A DNA stretch of 64,000 bases from CBDCGJ01 sp965216645 (GTDB lineage: Bacteria > Pseudomonadota > Alphaproteobacteria > GCA-2731375). Location: NCBI GenBank assembly GCA_965216645.1, contig CBDCGJ010000044.1, positions 140,811 through 204,810 of the forward strand, read 5' to 3'. Of this stretch, positions 33,907 through 42,702 are shown in pieces (position 1 is the stretch's first letter; each line of letters begins with the position of its first letter). Under the pieces are notes generated by a model. The model was not told the origin of the DNA, did no database searches, and worked only from the letters and a program-made list of their open reading frames with translations. The translations under genes and the position numbers were made by a program.

Positions 33907-34854
33907 ATGCATCCCGCCTATTCCATCATATTCTTCACCACCGCCGCCGGTGCCGGCTACGGACTGTTGTTTCTGCTCGGCATGTTCAGCGCCACCGGAT
34001 TGCTGCCGGTGGACCGCTGGTTCGGCCTTGCGGGCTTTATTCTCTCGCTCGGTCTGGTTACCGCCGGCTTGCTCTCCTCCACCTTCCATCTCGGTCATCC
34101 GGAACGGGCCTGGCGGGCGCTCAGCCAATGGCGTACGTCTTGGTTGTCGCGGGAGGGGGTGGCGGCGATCGTCACCTATGTCCCGGCCGGTTTGTTCGCC
34201 ATTGGCTGGGTATTTCTTGAAGATACCGGCGGGATGTTCGCGGTCATGGCGTTGCTGGCGGCTATTGGCGCGTTGATCACGGTCTACACGACGTCCATGA
34301 TCTACGGCTCCCTGCAGGCGATCCCGGCTTGGAGCAGCGCGCTGGTGCCGCCCGTTTATCTGGTGCTGGCGCTGATGACCGGGGCCGGTTTGCTGAACGT
34401 GCTGGTGGCGATCCAGACCCCGGACCAAAAACTGATCGCGCAGCTCGCCATTTTCACTGTGGTCGTGGCGGCGTTGCTGAAATGGCTCTATTGGCGCGAG
34501 ATCGACGGCCGATCCGCCGATAGCGATGTCGGCACCGCGACCGGGCTAAACCGTCTCGGCACTGTACGGACGCTCGACCCGCCCCATACCCAGGAAAATT
34601 ACCTGCAGAAGGAAATGGGCTATCGCATTGCCCGCAAACATGTCGGGAAGCTACGCCAATTGACCGTTGTCGTTGCGTTCCTGATCCCGCTGCTGGATTT
34701 GATTGGACAGATCTATGTGGACGGTCCGCTGGCGGTCGGCTTGGCGATCATGGCCTTGCTGGCCATGGCGCTGGGCGTGTTGATGGAGCGTTGGTTGTTC
34801 TTCGCCGAAGCGAAGCATAAGGTCATGCTTTATTACGGCGCCGACGCGGTCTGA
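33907..34854 (+). CDS. soeC: DmsC/SoeC-like membrane anchor subunit
   Basis: A 315-residue integral membrane protein with about eight hydrophobic helices, beginning MHPAYSIIFFTTAAGAGYG. The sequence LLSSTFHLGHPERAWRALSQWRTSWLSREG is the conserved DmsC loop (shown here as a description of the region about residues 56-85). It anchors the complex and reduces or oxidises quinone. It closes the operon and ends three bases before the convergent HAD gene. Confidence 0.85.
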   Translation: MHPAYSIIFFTTAAGAGYGLLFLLGMFSATGLLPVDRWFGLAGFILSLGLVTAGLLSSTFHLGHPERAWRALSQWRTSWLSREGVAAIVTYVPAGLFAIGWVFLEDTGGMFAVMALLAAIGALITVYTTSMIYGSLQAIPAWSSALVPPVYLVLALMTGAGLLNVLVAIQTPDQKLIAQLAIFTVVVAALLKWLYWREIDGRSADSDVGTATGLNRLGTVRTLDPPHTQENYLQKEMGYRIARKHVGKLRQLTVVVAFLIPLLDLIGQIYVDGPLAVGLAIMALLAMALGVLMERWLFFAEAKHKVMLYYGADAV

Positions 34855-34857
34855 CCG

Positions 34858-35727
34858 CTACCAGATCATCTGAAACAAGGCATAGTCCGGCGTTTCCCCG
34901 GATTTGGCGATCACCGCATCGGCCTTGGCCCGGTCGAACGGGCGGCCGTCATGGCTGACGTCGTCCACGTGAATACCGCCGGCGATCCAGAGGGTGCCCA
35001 TGCCGACCTGACGACCGCCGGCGATATCCGTGTAGAACGTGTCGCCAACCATCAGACTGCGCCGCCGCGGGATGCCGTCGGCATGGCGCAGCGCCGTGTC
35101 ATACGCGCCGGCATAAGGCTTGCCATGGCGCACCACGTCGCCGCCCAGTTCCTCGTAAAGATCCGCAACGGCCCCGGCGCAGGGGATGATGTCGGTGCCG
35201 CGCATCACCACCTTGTCGGGATTGGCGCAAACCATGGGTAATCCGCGGTCCCGGCAATCGGTGAGGAACGCGCGGTAATCCTCCGCCTGCTCCGTACTGT
35301 CGTCGACGACACCGGAGACCAGCAGATATTCCGCATCCTCGACCGCAACCGCCTCTCCGTCGATGCCATCGAGCAGGGACTGAGACCGTTCCGGGCCAAG
35401 ATGGTAATAGCGCCGGCCGAGCCGGGCATGCCAGGGATCGTCTCTCTTGCGCATGGCGTTCTGGGTCAGATCGCCGGACGTGATGATCTCGTCATAGAGG
35501 TCCGCTTGTATGCCGTATTTGAGGATTTCCACCGCAACCGCTCGGCCCGGACGAGGCGCGTTAGACAAAAGAACCACCCGCTTGCCGGCGCTCATCAAGC
35601 GCGACATGCAGTCGGCGGCGCCTTCGTAGATGCGGACGCCGTTATGCACCACGCCCCATAAGTCGAGCAGGTAGAGGTCATAGTCGTCGGCGATGTCGCC
35701 GAGGCTATCGATATACGCTACGGACAT
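34858..35727 (-). CDS. HAD-superfamily hydrolase, class IIA (TIGR01459-like)
   Basis: A 289-residue HAD hydrolase. Motif I is YLLDLWGVVHNG (nucleophile Asp), motif II LLSNAPRPG, then HGKPYAGAYDTAL and motif IV LMVGDTFYTDIAGG. This NagD-like group of alphaproteobacterial phosphatases (TIGR01459) has unclear physiological substrates. ATG 35727 fits the family start (MSVAYIDSLGDIADDY). It is the last of three minus-strand genes, 13 bases after the EAL gene. Confidence 0.85.
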   Translation of the reverse strand: MSVAYIDSLGDIADDYDLYLLDLWGVVHNGVRIYEGAADCMSRLMSAGKRVVLLSNAPRPGRAVAVEILKYGIQADLYDEIITSGDLTQNAMRKRDDPWHARLGRRYYHLGPERSQSLLDGIDGEAVAVEDAEYLLVSGVVDDSTEQAEDYRAFLTDCRDRGLPMVCANPDKVVMRGTDIIPCAGAVADLYEELGGDVVRHGKPYAGAYDTALRHADGIPRRRSLMVGDTFYTDIAGGRQVGMGTLWIAGGIHVDDVSHDGRPFDRAKADAVIAKSGETPDYALFQMIW

Positions 35728-35740
35728 GTTTCTTGGGGCC

Positions 35741-36928
35741 TCACACATTCTCACGGAGCGGACGGGGTGTGCCGAACAGATAGCCTTGGCCATAATCGAC
35801 ATTGTAGTCGAGGATCTCCGCCACTTCGCGTTCCTGCTCGATATGATCGCAAATCACGTCGACATCGGCATGTTTCGCCCGTTCGACAACCTCCTGACTG
35901 TCCGTGCCGATGGCGATCAATCGCTCCGCCGGTATTTTCACGAATCGGACATGACGTTCCGCCAGGCCTGAAAAGTCGACATTCAGGTCATGCACACGGT
36001 CGGTGGAAAACTCGAAACCGAGACTGGCCAGCCGGCTCAATTGACCGCGCACCTCTTCATCGAGCTCGAGAAAACTCGCCAATTCGAACTCGAAGACGAT
36101 ATGGCCCGCCAGCTTCCGATTGCTGGTCATGAAGTCGATGAACTGACCCAGGAAAACGGCATCGCGCATGGTGAAAGGAGAGACATTGACGAAGAACCGA
36201 TAGGTGGTGTTCTTGCTCTGGAGCCGGCGCACCAACTGCACGCAGCGGAACAACAACAGATTGTCGACCACTTCCATCAGGCCCTTGCGCTGCGCGATTT
36301 CGAGATAACTCTGCGGCAGCAAGACTTCGCCATCCGGCGTGCGGATGCGCGAATAGGCTTCGTAGAACCGGGTCCGGCGCTGCGGCAACGTGACCACCGG
36401 CTGCAAGTAGAGGTCGACCCGGTTCTCTTCCAACGCCTCTTGAATGATGTCGAGGATTTCATTGTCGTCGATGGTTTGCGTCACCTGCGGCGGCAAGGGG
36501 CGCTGCAGCTTGCTGGGGTCTTTCAAGCCGTCTTCCAGCTGGCCGAGTTGGCGGTGTGGGTCGTCCTGTTCCCCCCAATCGTTGGAAACTTGGCCGAGTT
36601 GCAAACGCAGGCTGCGCATTTCCTGCAGAAGCGATTGATTGGCGCCTTCGGCGGCGCTCTCGACGACATCGCAAAGTTCCGCCATCTCTTGCCGCGCCAA
36701 CGCGATATCGTCGACCAGACCACGGTTTAAAGCTCTAAGCGCTTCGATCTGCGCGCCCTGCCGCTCCGCCAGATCGTTCAGTTCCCCGACGATTGCCGTT
36801 TGCCGACGGCGGCGGTCGATCAATTCATAGCCCAGGGTCAGAAGTATGAAAACGGCGATCCCGGCGCCTGCGCCCGTCAGACGATCGACCTCTTCGACCG
36901 ACTGCGGCAGGACGAGCGCGACAACCAA
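35741..36928 (-). CDS. TipF-like membrane protein with degenerate EAL domain
   Basis: About 395 residues or slightly more: a hydrophobic N-terminus (VFAAVGLVVALVLPQ and AGIAVFILLTLGYELI), a coiled coil (about 45-110) and a C-terminal EAL domain. The EAL signature is YEAY and the DDFGTGYSSL loop is replaced by STDRVHDLNVDFSGL, so catalytic residues are missing and a c-di-GMP receptor role is likely. This layout matches TipF, a flagellar-assembly factor of Caulobacter. The frame extends upstream to a stop at 36998-37000 without ATG, GTG or good TTG; an ATC at 36970 is well placed behind GAGGGGCGG. The coordinate given uses the TTG at 36928, which falls inside the first hydrophobic segment and may be too late. 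Confidence 0.65.
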   Translation of the reverse strand: MVVALVLPQSVEEVDRLTGAGAGIAVFILLTLGYELIDRRRRQTAIVGELNDLAERQGAQIEALRALNRGLVDDIALARQEMAELCDVVESAAEGANQSLLQEMRSLRLQLGQVSNDWGEQDDPHRQLGQLEDGLKDPSKLQRPLPPQVTQTIDDNEILDIIQEALEENRVDLYLQPVVTLPQRRTRFYEAYSRIRTPDGEVLLPQSYLEIAQRKGLMEVVDNLLLFRCVQLVRRLQSKNTTYRFFVNVSPFTMRDAVFLGQFIDFMTSNRKLAGHIVFEFELASFLELDEEVRGQLSRLASLGFEFSTDRVHDLNVDFSGLAERHVRFVKIPAERLIAIGTDSQEVVERAKHADVDVICDHIEQEREVAEILDYNVDYGQGYLFGTPRPLRENV

Positions 36929-36997
36929 TCCGACGGCGGCAAAAACCGCGATATACAGTAAATTGCTGATCTTCCGCCCCTCGGTTCGTGATCGCGT

Positions 36998-37903
36998 CTA
37001 GCGTAGGGTTCTGGCCTCGATATAGATGCGGCTGACTTCCGGCAGTTCGGCCTGGATCGCCTCTTCGATATCGTGTGTCGCTTCTTCCACCTCCGCCGAC
37101 ATCATATGTCGCGCGAAATCCACGTCCATGGCCAATAGAACCTCGTCCGGCGCCAGATGCATGGTCATGATTCGCTTGGAGGCGACGACCCGGCGCTCCT
37201 CGCGCAGTATTTCGCGGATTCTTGCGACCACTTCGGGTTGCGCCGCTTCGCCGATCAACAGAGCCTTGCTCTCGATAGCCAGGACAATGGCGACCGCGGC
37301 CAGCAATAGCGCAATCACGATGGCGGCGGCGCCGTCCGCCCAAAGGATTCCGTGCTTGTCGTTCAGATAGACGCCGATCATGGCGATGAACAGGCCGATC
37401 AATGCGGCAAGATCTTCCAACACAACGGTGAACAGTGCCGGATCCTTGCCGTGGCGGATCGCATCGATCGCACTCAATTCGCCCTTGCTGCGAATGAACT
37501 CCCGGATTGCCAACGCACTCGCCGCCCCTTCGAAAATCATGGAAAGACCCAGGACGATATAGTTCACATAGGCGTTTTGCACGGGCTGAGGGTCTTGGAT
37601 TGCATGTAACCCCTCATACAACGATAGCCCAGCGCCAACCGCGAAGATCAGCATGGCGACGATAAAGGCCCAAAAGAACAATTCCTTGCCGCGCCCGAAC
37701 GGATGTTGCTCGCTCGGCGGCAATTTGGCTTGGCGCATACCGAACAGCAGCAGCCCCTGATTGCCGGTGTCGACCACGCTGTGGATCGCCTCCGAAAACA
37801 TTGCCGAACTGCCGGTGAAAATCGCCGCGCCAAATTTTGTAATCGCGATCGCGCCATTGCCGATCAAGGCGCTGATGACCGCTACTTTCGATGAACCTGC
37901 CAT
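36998..37903 (-). CDS. Cation diffusion facilitator (ZnT9-like) transporter
   Basis: A 301-residue CDF transporter with about six helices. AMFSEAIHSVVDTGNQ contains the HxxxD metal site of helix II, and VVLEDLAALIGLF the corresponding helix V site, where the usual His-Asp pattern is Glu-Asp. QHPFGRGKELFFWAFIVAM is typical of the ZnT9/SLC30A9-like branch. A cytoplasmic C-terminal domain follows (IMTMHLAPDEVLLAMDVDF). It exports or moves Zn or another divalent ion. It is divergent from the dehydratase gene and precedes the EAL gene by about 30-70 bases. Confidence 0.85.
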   Translation of the reverse strand: MAGSSKVAVISALIGNGAIAITKFGAAIFTGSSAMFSEAIHSVVDTGNQGLLLFGMRQAKLPPSEQHPFGRGKELFFWAFIVAMLIFAVGAGLSLYEGLHAIQDPQPVQNAYVNYIVLGLSMIFEGAASALAIREFIRSKGELSAIDAIRHGKDPALFTVVLEDLAALIGLFIAMIGVYLNDKHGILWADGAAAIVIALLLAAVAIVLAIESKALLIGEAAQPEVVARIREILREERRVVASKRIMTMHLAPDEVLLAMDVDFARHMMSAEVEEATHDIEEAIQAELPEVSRIYIEARTLR

Positions 37904-38020
37904 GCCCGTTGTTTAGCCTGTTTTTTTCCATCCGTCAGCAAGCTTTCCTTGTTGCCGTGTCCGTCTCCGATTAGGATCGCCCGGTCATTTTTCACCACAC
38001 CAATAGGGGGCAAACCGGTC

Positions 38021-39745
38021 ATGGCGGGCGACAACAGCAAACGGCGTAGCGCGGAATGGTTCGGGCGTAAGGACTTGCTTGGTTTCGGCTATCGGAGCTG
38101 GATCAAGAACCAGGGTTGGCCGGACGATCTATTCGATGGCCGGCCGGTGATCGGCATTGCTAATTCCTCGTCGGATCTGGTGCCTTGCAACAATCACCTC
38201 CGTCGCGTGGCCGAGGCGGTGAAACGCGGGGTTTGGGAAGCCGGCGGTTTCCCTCTGGTTTTCCCCACCATGTCTCTGGGCGAAACCCTGATGCGGCCGT
38301 CGACCATGATGTTCCGCAATCTGATGAGCATGGATCTGGAGGAAACCTTGCGCGCCAATCCGATCGACGGGGTGGTGCTGCTGACAGGCTGCGACAAGAC
38401 CACGCCGGCCTATCTAATGGGCGCCGCCAGCGTCGATCTGCCGACCATGGTGGTGCATGGGGGGCCGATGCTGAACGGTAAGTTCCGCGGCCGCGACATC
38501 GGCTCCGGCACCGACGTCTGGCGGATGAGCGAGCAGGTCCGCGCCGGCGAAATCACCCTTGAGGATTTCATGGCGGCGGAGAGCGCCATGTCGCGCTCCA
38601 ACGGCCACTGTATGACCATGGGCACGGCTTCGACCATGGGCAGCATGGTGGAAGCCTTGGGACTGACCCTGCCCGGCGCGGCGGCATTGCCGGCGGTCGA
38701 CAGCCGCAAGATGGTGGCCGCCCATCTGACCGGCCGCCGCGTCGTCGAGATGGTGCGGGAGGATACGAAAATGTCCACCATCGCCACGCGCCAGGCCTTC
38801 GAAAACGCCATCATGGTCAATGCGGCGATCGGCGGTTCGACCAATGCGATCATTCACTTGATCGCCGTCGCCGGCCGCCTCGGCGTGCCCTTGGACATCG
38901 ACGATTGGGACAAGTTCTCCGACGGTATCCCCTGCCTGGTGAACCTGCAGCCGAACGGCGAGTATTTGATGGAGGATTTCGTCTATGCCGGCGGCTTGCC
39001 GGTGGTGATGAAGGAGCTGGGCGATAGGCTGAACACCGGCGCTCTGACGGTCAGCGGTCGCACGGTGGCGGAGAATGTGGGCTCTGCGGAGAACTTCAAT
39101 CCGGACGTGATCAAGACGGTGGCCGCCCCATACAAGACGGAAAACGCGCTCGCCGTACTGAAAGGCAATCTCTGCCCCGATGGTGCGGTGATCAAACCGT
39201 CGGCGGCGACGCCCGAGCTTTTGCAGCATCGCGGCCGCGCTGTGGTTTTCGAAAGTGTCGAGGAAATGCACGACCTGATCGAGGACGACAGCCTGGACGT
39301 GGACCCGAGCTGCGTCCTGGTGTTGAAGGGCGCCGGGCCGCGCGGTTATCCCGGCATGCCGGAGGTCGGCAATTTCCCGCTGCCGCAAAAGATATTGAAA
39401 CAAGGCGTTACCGACATGGTCCGCATCTCCGATTCGAGGATGAGCGGCACCGCCTATGGTGCCGTGGTCCTGCATGTGGCGCCGGAAAGTGCGATCGGCG
39501 GTCCTCTGGCCCTGGTCCAGAATGGCGACATGATCGAACTGGATGTGGCCAACCGGCGTCTGCATCTTGAAGTATCCGACGAGGAATTGGCGGCGCGGCG
39601 GGCGGCTTTCGACGGCAAAGTCGCCGATCACGACAGGGGCTATGCTCAGCTCTATGTCGGTCACGTGCTGCAGGCCAATCAGGGCTGCGATTTCGACTTC
39701 CTGGTCGGGCAAAGCGGCGCCGGCGTGCCGCGGGGCAATCACTAG
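38021..39745 (+). CDS. IlvD/Edd-family sugar-acid dehydratase
   Basis: A 574-residue IlvD/Edd dehydratase. The iron-sulfur ligands are in NSSSDLVPCNNH (Cys56), LLTGCDKTTPA (Cys124) and SNGHCMTMGTAS (Cys197), and the C-terminal SDSRMSGTAYGAV motif is intact. The spacing and the HGGPMLNGKFRG segment point to the sugar-acid branch (arabonate or related) rather than to the isoleucine/valine enzyme. It dehydrates a polyhydroxy acid to a 2-keto-3-deoxy acid. First of a four-gene operon with aminotransferase, DenD-like and SDR genes, which supports catabolism of a sugar acid. Confidence 0.85.
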   Translation: MAGDNSKRRSAEWFGRKDLLGFGYRSWIKNQGWPDDLFDGRPVIGIANSSSDLVPCNNHLRRVAEAVKRGVWEAGGFPLVFPTMSLGETLMRPSTMMFRNLMSMDLEETLRANPIDGVVLLTGCDKTTPAYLMGAASVDLPTMVVHGGPMLNGKFRGRDIGSGTDVWRMSEQVRAGEITLEDFMAAESAMSRSNGHCMTMGTASTMGSMVEALGLTLPGAAALPAVDSRKMVAAHLTGRRVVEMVREDTKMSTIATRQAFENAIMVNAAIGGSTNAIIHLIAVAGRLGVPLDIDDWDKFSDGIPCLVNLQPNGEYLMEDFVYAGGLPVVMKELGDRLNTGALTVSGRTVAENVGSAENFNPDVIKTVAAPYKTENALAVLKGNLCPDGAVIKPSAATPELLQHRGRAVVFESVEEMHDLIEDDSLDVDPSCVLVLKGAGPRGYPGMPEVGNFPLPQKILKQGVTDMVRISDSRMSGTAYGAVVLHVAPESAIGGPLALVQNGDMIELDVANRRLHLEVSDEELAARRAAFDGKVADHDRGYAQLYVGHVLQANQGCDFDFLVGQSGAGVPRGNH

Positions 39746-39748
39746 GCC

Positions 39749-40933
39749 ATGAACGCCGCGCTATCTTCCGGACCGCTCGGCGTTCCGGTCCGTATCGAGA
39801 GATTGACCGAATCGAAAATTCGCGAGGTCGCCAATGCGGGCATGGGCCGCGAGGGATTGATCCCGCTCTGGTATGGCGAGCCTGATACCGACACGCCCGA
39901 CTTCGTGGTCGAAGCCGCTTATAAAGCCATGAAGGACGGCTGCACCTTCTATACCGAAAATCTCGGCATGGACGAGTTGCGGCAGGCCTTGGCCGACTAC
40001 ATGACCCGGTTGCATGCCAAACCTATCGACTTCGACCGGGTGACGGTCACGGGCTCCGGCATGATCGGGGTTAGCCTATTGCAGCAATTGTTGACCGATC
40101 CGGGCGACAATGTGGTGGTTTCGGCCCCGGTCTGGCCAAACATGTTCGAATCGATCCGGGTGATGAGCGGTGAACCTCGTTTGGCGCCGATCAAGCTCGG
40201 CAATGACGGTTGGCGTCTGTCGCCGCAGGATATCTTCGAGCGGGTTGATGGGCGCACCCGGGCAATCCTGGTGAACTCGCCGAACAATCCCACCGGCTGG
40301 GTGATGGAGCGGGAGGATCAGCAGGCCGTTCTCGACTTCGCCCGGGAACGGGGCATCTGGCTGCTGGCGGACGAGGTCTACAACCGCATCATCTTCGACC
40401 GCCCCGTGGCGCCGAGTTTCCTGGACCTGGCGGAGCCGGACGACCGGGTGATCGTCATCAACAGTTTCTCCAAGACTTGGGCGATGACCGGCTGGCGGTT
40501 GGGCTGGCTGACCGTGCCGGCCTATCTGCAGCCGACGCTGCAGAAGTTGATCGAATTCCACTTTTCCTGCGCCGCGCATTTCACGCAAGTGGCCGCCGTC
40601 GCCGCCATCGAGCAGGGTGAGGATTTTATCGCCGTGATCAATCGCCGCTACATGGCCGGCCGCGATCTGGTGATCGACCGGCTGCAGAAATTGCCGAACG
40701 TTCAGGTGGCGCGGCCGGCCGGTGCCTTCTATGCCTTCTTCGGGGTCGACGGCGTCGACGACAGCGTCGCGGCCTGTAAGGAGATCATTCACCGCGCCAA
40801 TGTGGGTATGGCGCCGGGAGCGGCATTCGGACCGGGCTACGACCGTTTTTTCCGGCTTTGTTTCGCCAATTCCCAAGAACGGCTGGAAGAGGCGATGTCC
40901 CGCGTGATCCCGATTCTGGCGGAAGGGGTGTAA
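39749..40933 (+). CDS. Class I/II PLP aminotransferase
   Basis: A 394-residue fold-type I aminotransferase of the aspartate/alanine family. VTVTGSGMIGVSLLQQLL, LVNSPNNPTGWVM, WLLADEVYNRIIFD and the PLP-lysine motif NSFSKTWAMTGWRLGWL (Lys242) are present, as is the C-terminal Arg region FFRLCFANSQERLEEAM. The substrate is unknown. It starts 3 bases after the dehydratase stop and is followed by the DenD-like gene after 3 bases, so transamination is part of this pathway or of a side reaction. Confidence 0.85.
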   Translation: MNAALSSGPLGVPVRIERLTESKIREVANAGMGREGLIPLWYGEPDTDTPDFVVEAAYKAMKDGCTFYTENLGMDELRQALADYMTRLHAKPIDFDRVTVTGSGMIGVSLLQQLLTDPGDNVVVSAPVWPNMFESIRVMSGEPRLAPIKLGNDGWRLSPQDIFERVDGRTRAILVNSPNNPTGWVMEREDQQAVLDFARERGIWLLADEVYNRIIFDRPVAPSFLDLAEPDDRVIVINSFSKTWAMTGWRLGWLTVPAYLQPTLQKLIEFHFSCAAHFTQVAAVAAIEQGEDFIAVINRRYMAGRDLVIDRLQKLPNVQVARPAGAFYAFFGVDGVDDSVAACKEIIHRANVGMAPGAAFGPGYDRFFRLCFANSQERLEEAMSRVIPILAEGV

Positions 40934-40936
40934 GCG

Positions 40937-41884
40937 ATGCGGATCGTCATTACCGGCGGTGCCGGCTTTCTCGGCCGCAAGCTGGCGGCGCGATTGGCGG
41001 CGGAGGCCGGAAAACGCGGCATAACCGAGATCGTGCTGTTCGATCAGGTGGATGCGGAGGTGCCGGGCGCCAATTCGGTAGCCGGTGATATCTCGGACAA
41101 GGCGCATATCGAGGCGCTGTTCGCGCCCGGCGTCGATGCGGTGTTTCATCTCGCGGCGGTGGTCAGCGCCGGCGCCGAGGCGGATTTCGATCTCGGTTTC
41201 CAGGTCAATCTGGACGGCACCCGTCATGTGCTGGAGGCCGCGCGTGGTCTCGGCACCTGCCCGAAGGTGATGTTCGCCAGTTCCGTTGCCGCCTATGGCG
41301 GCGATTTGCCGGAGATCGTCGAGGACCATACGCCGGTGCGGCCGCAAACCTCTTATGGCGTGCAGAAAGTCTCCGGCGAACTGATGATCAACGACTATAC
41401 CCGCAAGGGCTATATCGATGGCCGCGCCATGCGTCTGCCGACCATCGTGGTGCGGCCAGGCAAGCCGAACAAAGCGGCCAGCGGTTTCGCCTCCGGCATC
41501 ATTCGGGAGCCCTTGAATGGCATCGACTTCGTCTGCCCGGTGACGCCCGAGTCATGCATGGCGGTGATGTCGCCGCGCCGGGTCATTGACGCATTCGTCC
41601 GCCTATACGACCTGGACGGCGACGCGCTTGGCGCCGATCGGACCCTGCTGTTGCCGGGGCTCAGCGTCTCCATGGCGCAGGCCGTAGAAGCATTGGAGCG
41701 AGCGGCCGGCAATCGTCATCGCGGCGCGATCAGCTTCGAGGTCGATCCGGAAATTCAGGCCATCGTCGACGGCTGGCCCAAGGGCAGCCGCTCCGCCCGC
41801 GCTGAGGCCCTGGGTTTCGTCGGCGACCGCGACATGGTCGAGATCGTCGCCGCCTATATTGAGGACGAGTTGGAGGACGCGTGA
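40937..41884 (+). CDS. NAD-dependent epimerase/dehydratase family, D-erythronate dehydrogenase-like
   Basis: A 315-residue extended SDR: RIVITGGAGFLGRKLAARL binds NAD, FASSVAAYGG and SYGVQKVSGELMI give the Tyr-Lys pair. The overall pattern (LFDQV near the start, ALGFVGDRDMVEIVAAYIED at the end) resembles D-erythronate dehydrogenase DenD, which oxidises a four-carbon acid at C2. In the four-gene sugar-acid operon a dehydrogenase role is more likely than a nucleotide-sugar role. Confidence 0.8.
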   Translation: MRIVITGGAGFLGRKLAARLAAEAGKRGITEIVLFDQVDAEVPGANSVAGDISDKAHIEALFAPGVDAVFHLAAVVSAGAEADFDLGFQVNLDGTRHVLEAARGLGTCPKVMFASSVAAYGGDLPEIVEDHTPVRPQTSYGVQKVSGELMINDYTRKGYIDGRAMRLPTIVVRPGKPNKAASGFASGIIREPLNGIDFVCPVTPESCMAVMSPRRVIDAFVRLYDLDGDALGADRTLLLPGLSVSMAQAVEALERAAGNRHRGAISFEVDPEIQAIVDGWPKGSRSARAEALGFVGDRDMVEIVAAYIEDELEDA

Positions 41885-41885
41885 A

Positions 41886-42626
41886 ATGAGCGGACGGTTG
41901 GCCGGGAAGAAAGCGATCATCACCGCCGCGGCGCAGGGCATCGGCCGGGCGACGACCGAGGCCTTCGCCCGCGAAGGCGCCGAGGTGGTGGCGACGGATA
42001 TCAATCTGGAAGTGTTGAACTCATTGGACGGTCAGCCGGGCTTCACCATCGACGAACTCAACGCCCTCGATCCAGGTGCCATCGAAGCCGCGGCGGCGCG
42101 CCATGGCCCGGTCGATATCCTCTTCAACTGCGCCGGCTTCGTCCATCACGGCACGGTGCTGGACGCGACGGAGGAGGAGTGGGACTTCGCCATGGAGTTG
42201 AACGTCAAGGCGATGTACCGGATGATCCGTGTCTTTCTGCCCGGCATGCTGGCTCGCGGCGGCGGCACGATTATCAACATGTCTTCCGTTGCTTCGTCCG
42301 TGAAAGGGATCGTCGACCGCTGCGTTTATGGTACCAGCAAGGCGGCGGTGATTGGCCTGACCAAGTCCGTGGCCGCGGATTTCGTCGGCCAGGGCGTACG
42401 CTGCAACGCGATCTGTCCCGGCACGGTCGACACGCCATCCTTGCAGGATCGTATCAACGCTTTCGAGAATCCGGATCAGGCCCGCCGCGATTTCGTCGCC
42501 CGTCAGCCCATGGGCCGTCTCGGCACCGCGGAAGAGATCGCCAACCTCGCGCTTTATCTCGCCAGCGACGATGCCGAATACATCACCGGCCAAGCTTATG
42601 TCATAGACGGCGGCATCACCATCTGA
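41886..42626 (+). CDS. SDR, 2-keto-3-deoxy-L-fuconate dehydrogenase-like
   Basis: A 246-residue classical SDR: KKAIITAAAQGIGRATTEAF binds NAD, NCAGFVHHGTVL, and active-site Tyr-Lys in CVYGTSKAAVIGL. The start and AAAQGIG variant resemble 2-keto-3-deoxy-L-fuconate dehydrogenase and type 2 hydroxybutyrate dehydrogenase. The pairing with the IlvD/Edd dehydratase in the same operon supports oxidation of a 2-keto-3-deoxy acid. The ATG is two bases after the previous stop. Confidence 0.8.
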   Translation: MSGRLAGKKAIITAAAQGIGRATTEAFAREGAEVVATDINLEVLNSLDGQPGFTIDELNALDPGAIEAAAARHGPVDILFNCAGFVHHGTVLDATEEEWDFAMELNVKAMYRMIRVFLPGMLARGGGTIINMSSVASSVKGIVDRCVYGTSKAAVIGLTKSVAADFVGQGVRCNAICPGTVDTPSLQDRINAFENPDQARRDFVARQPMGRLGTAEEIANLALYLASDDAEYITGQAYVIDGGITI

Positions 42627-42702
42627 CCTTGCGGCTAAAGGGAAATCGACCTACCACTGGTTCGATTTAAAAATTCAATTTGCCGTCGGATAGGATTAAG
42701 TC

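Noticed and set aside
38414..39742. 442-residue antisense frame opposite the dehydratase
   Set aside because: The composition is His/Arg/Asp-rich and without motifs, a mirror of the IlvD/Edd codons.
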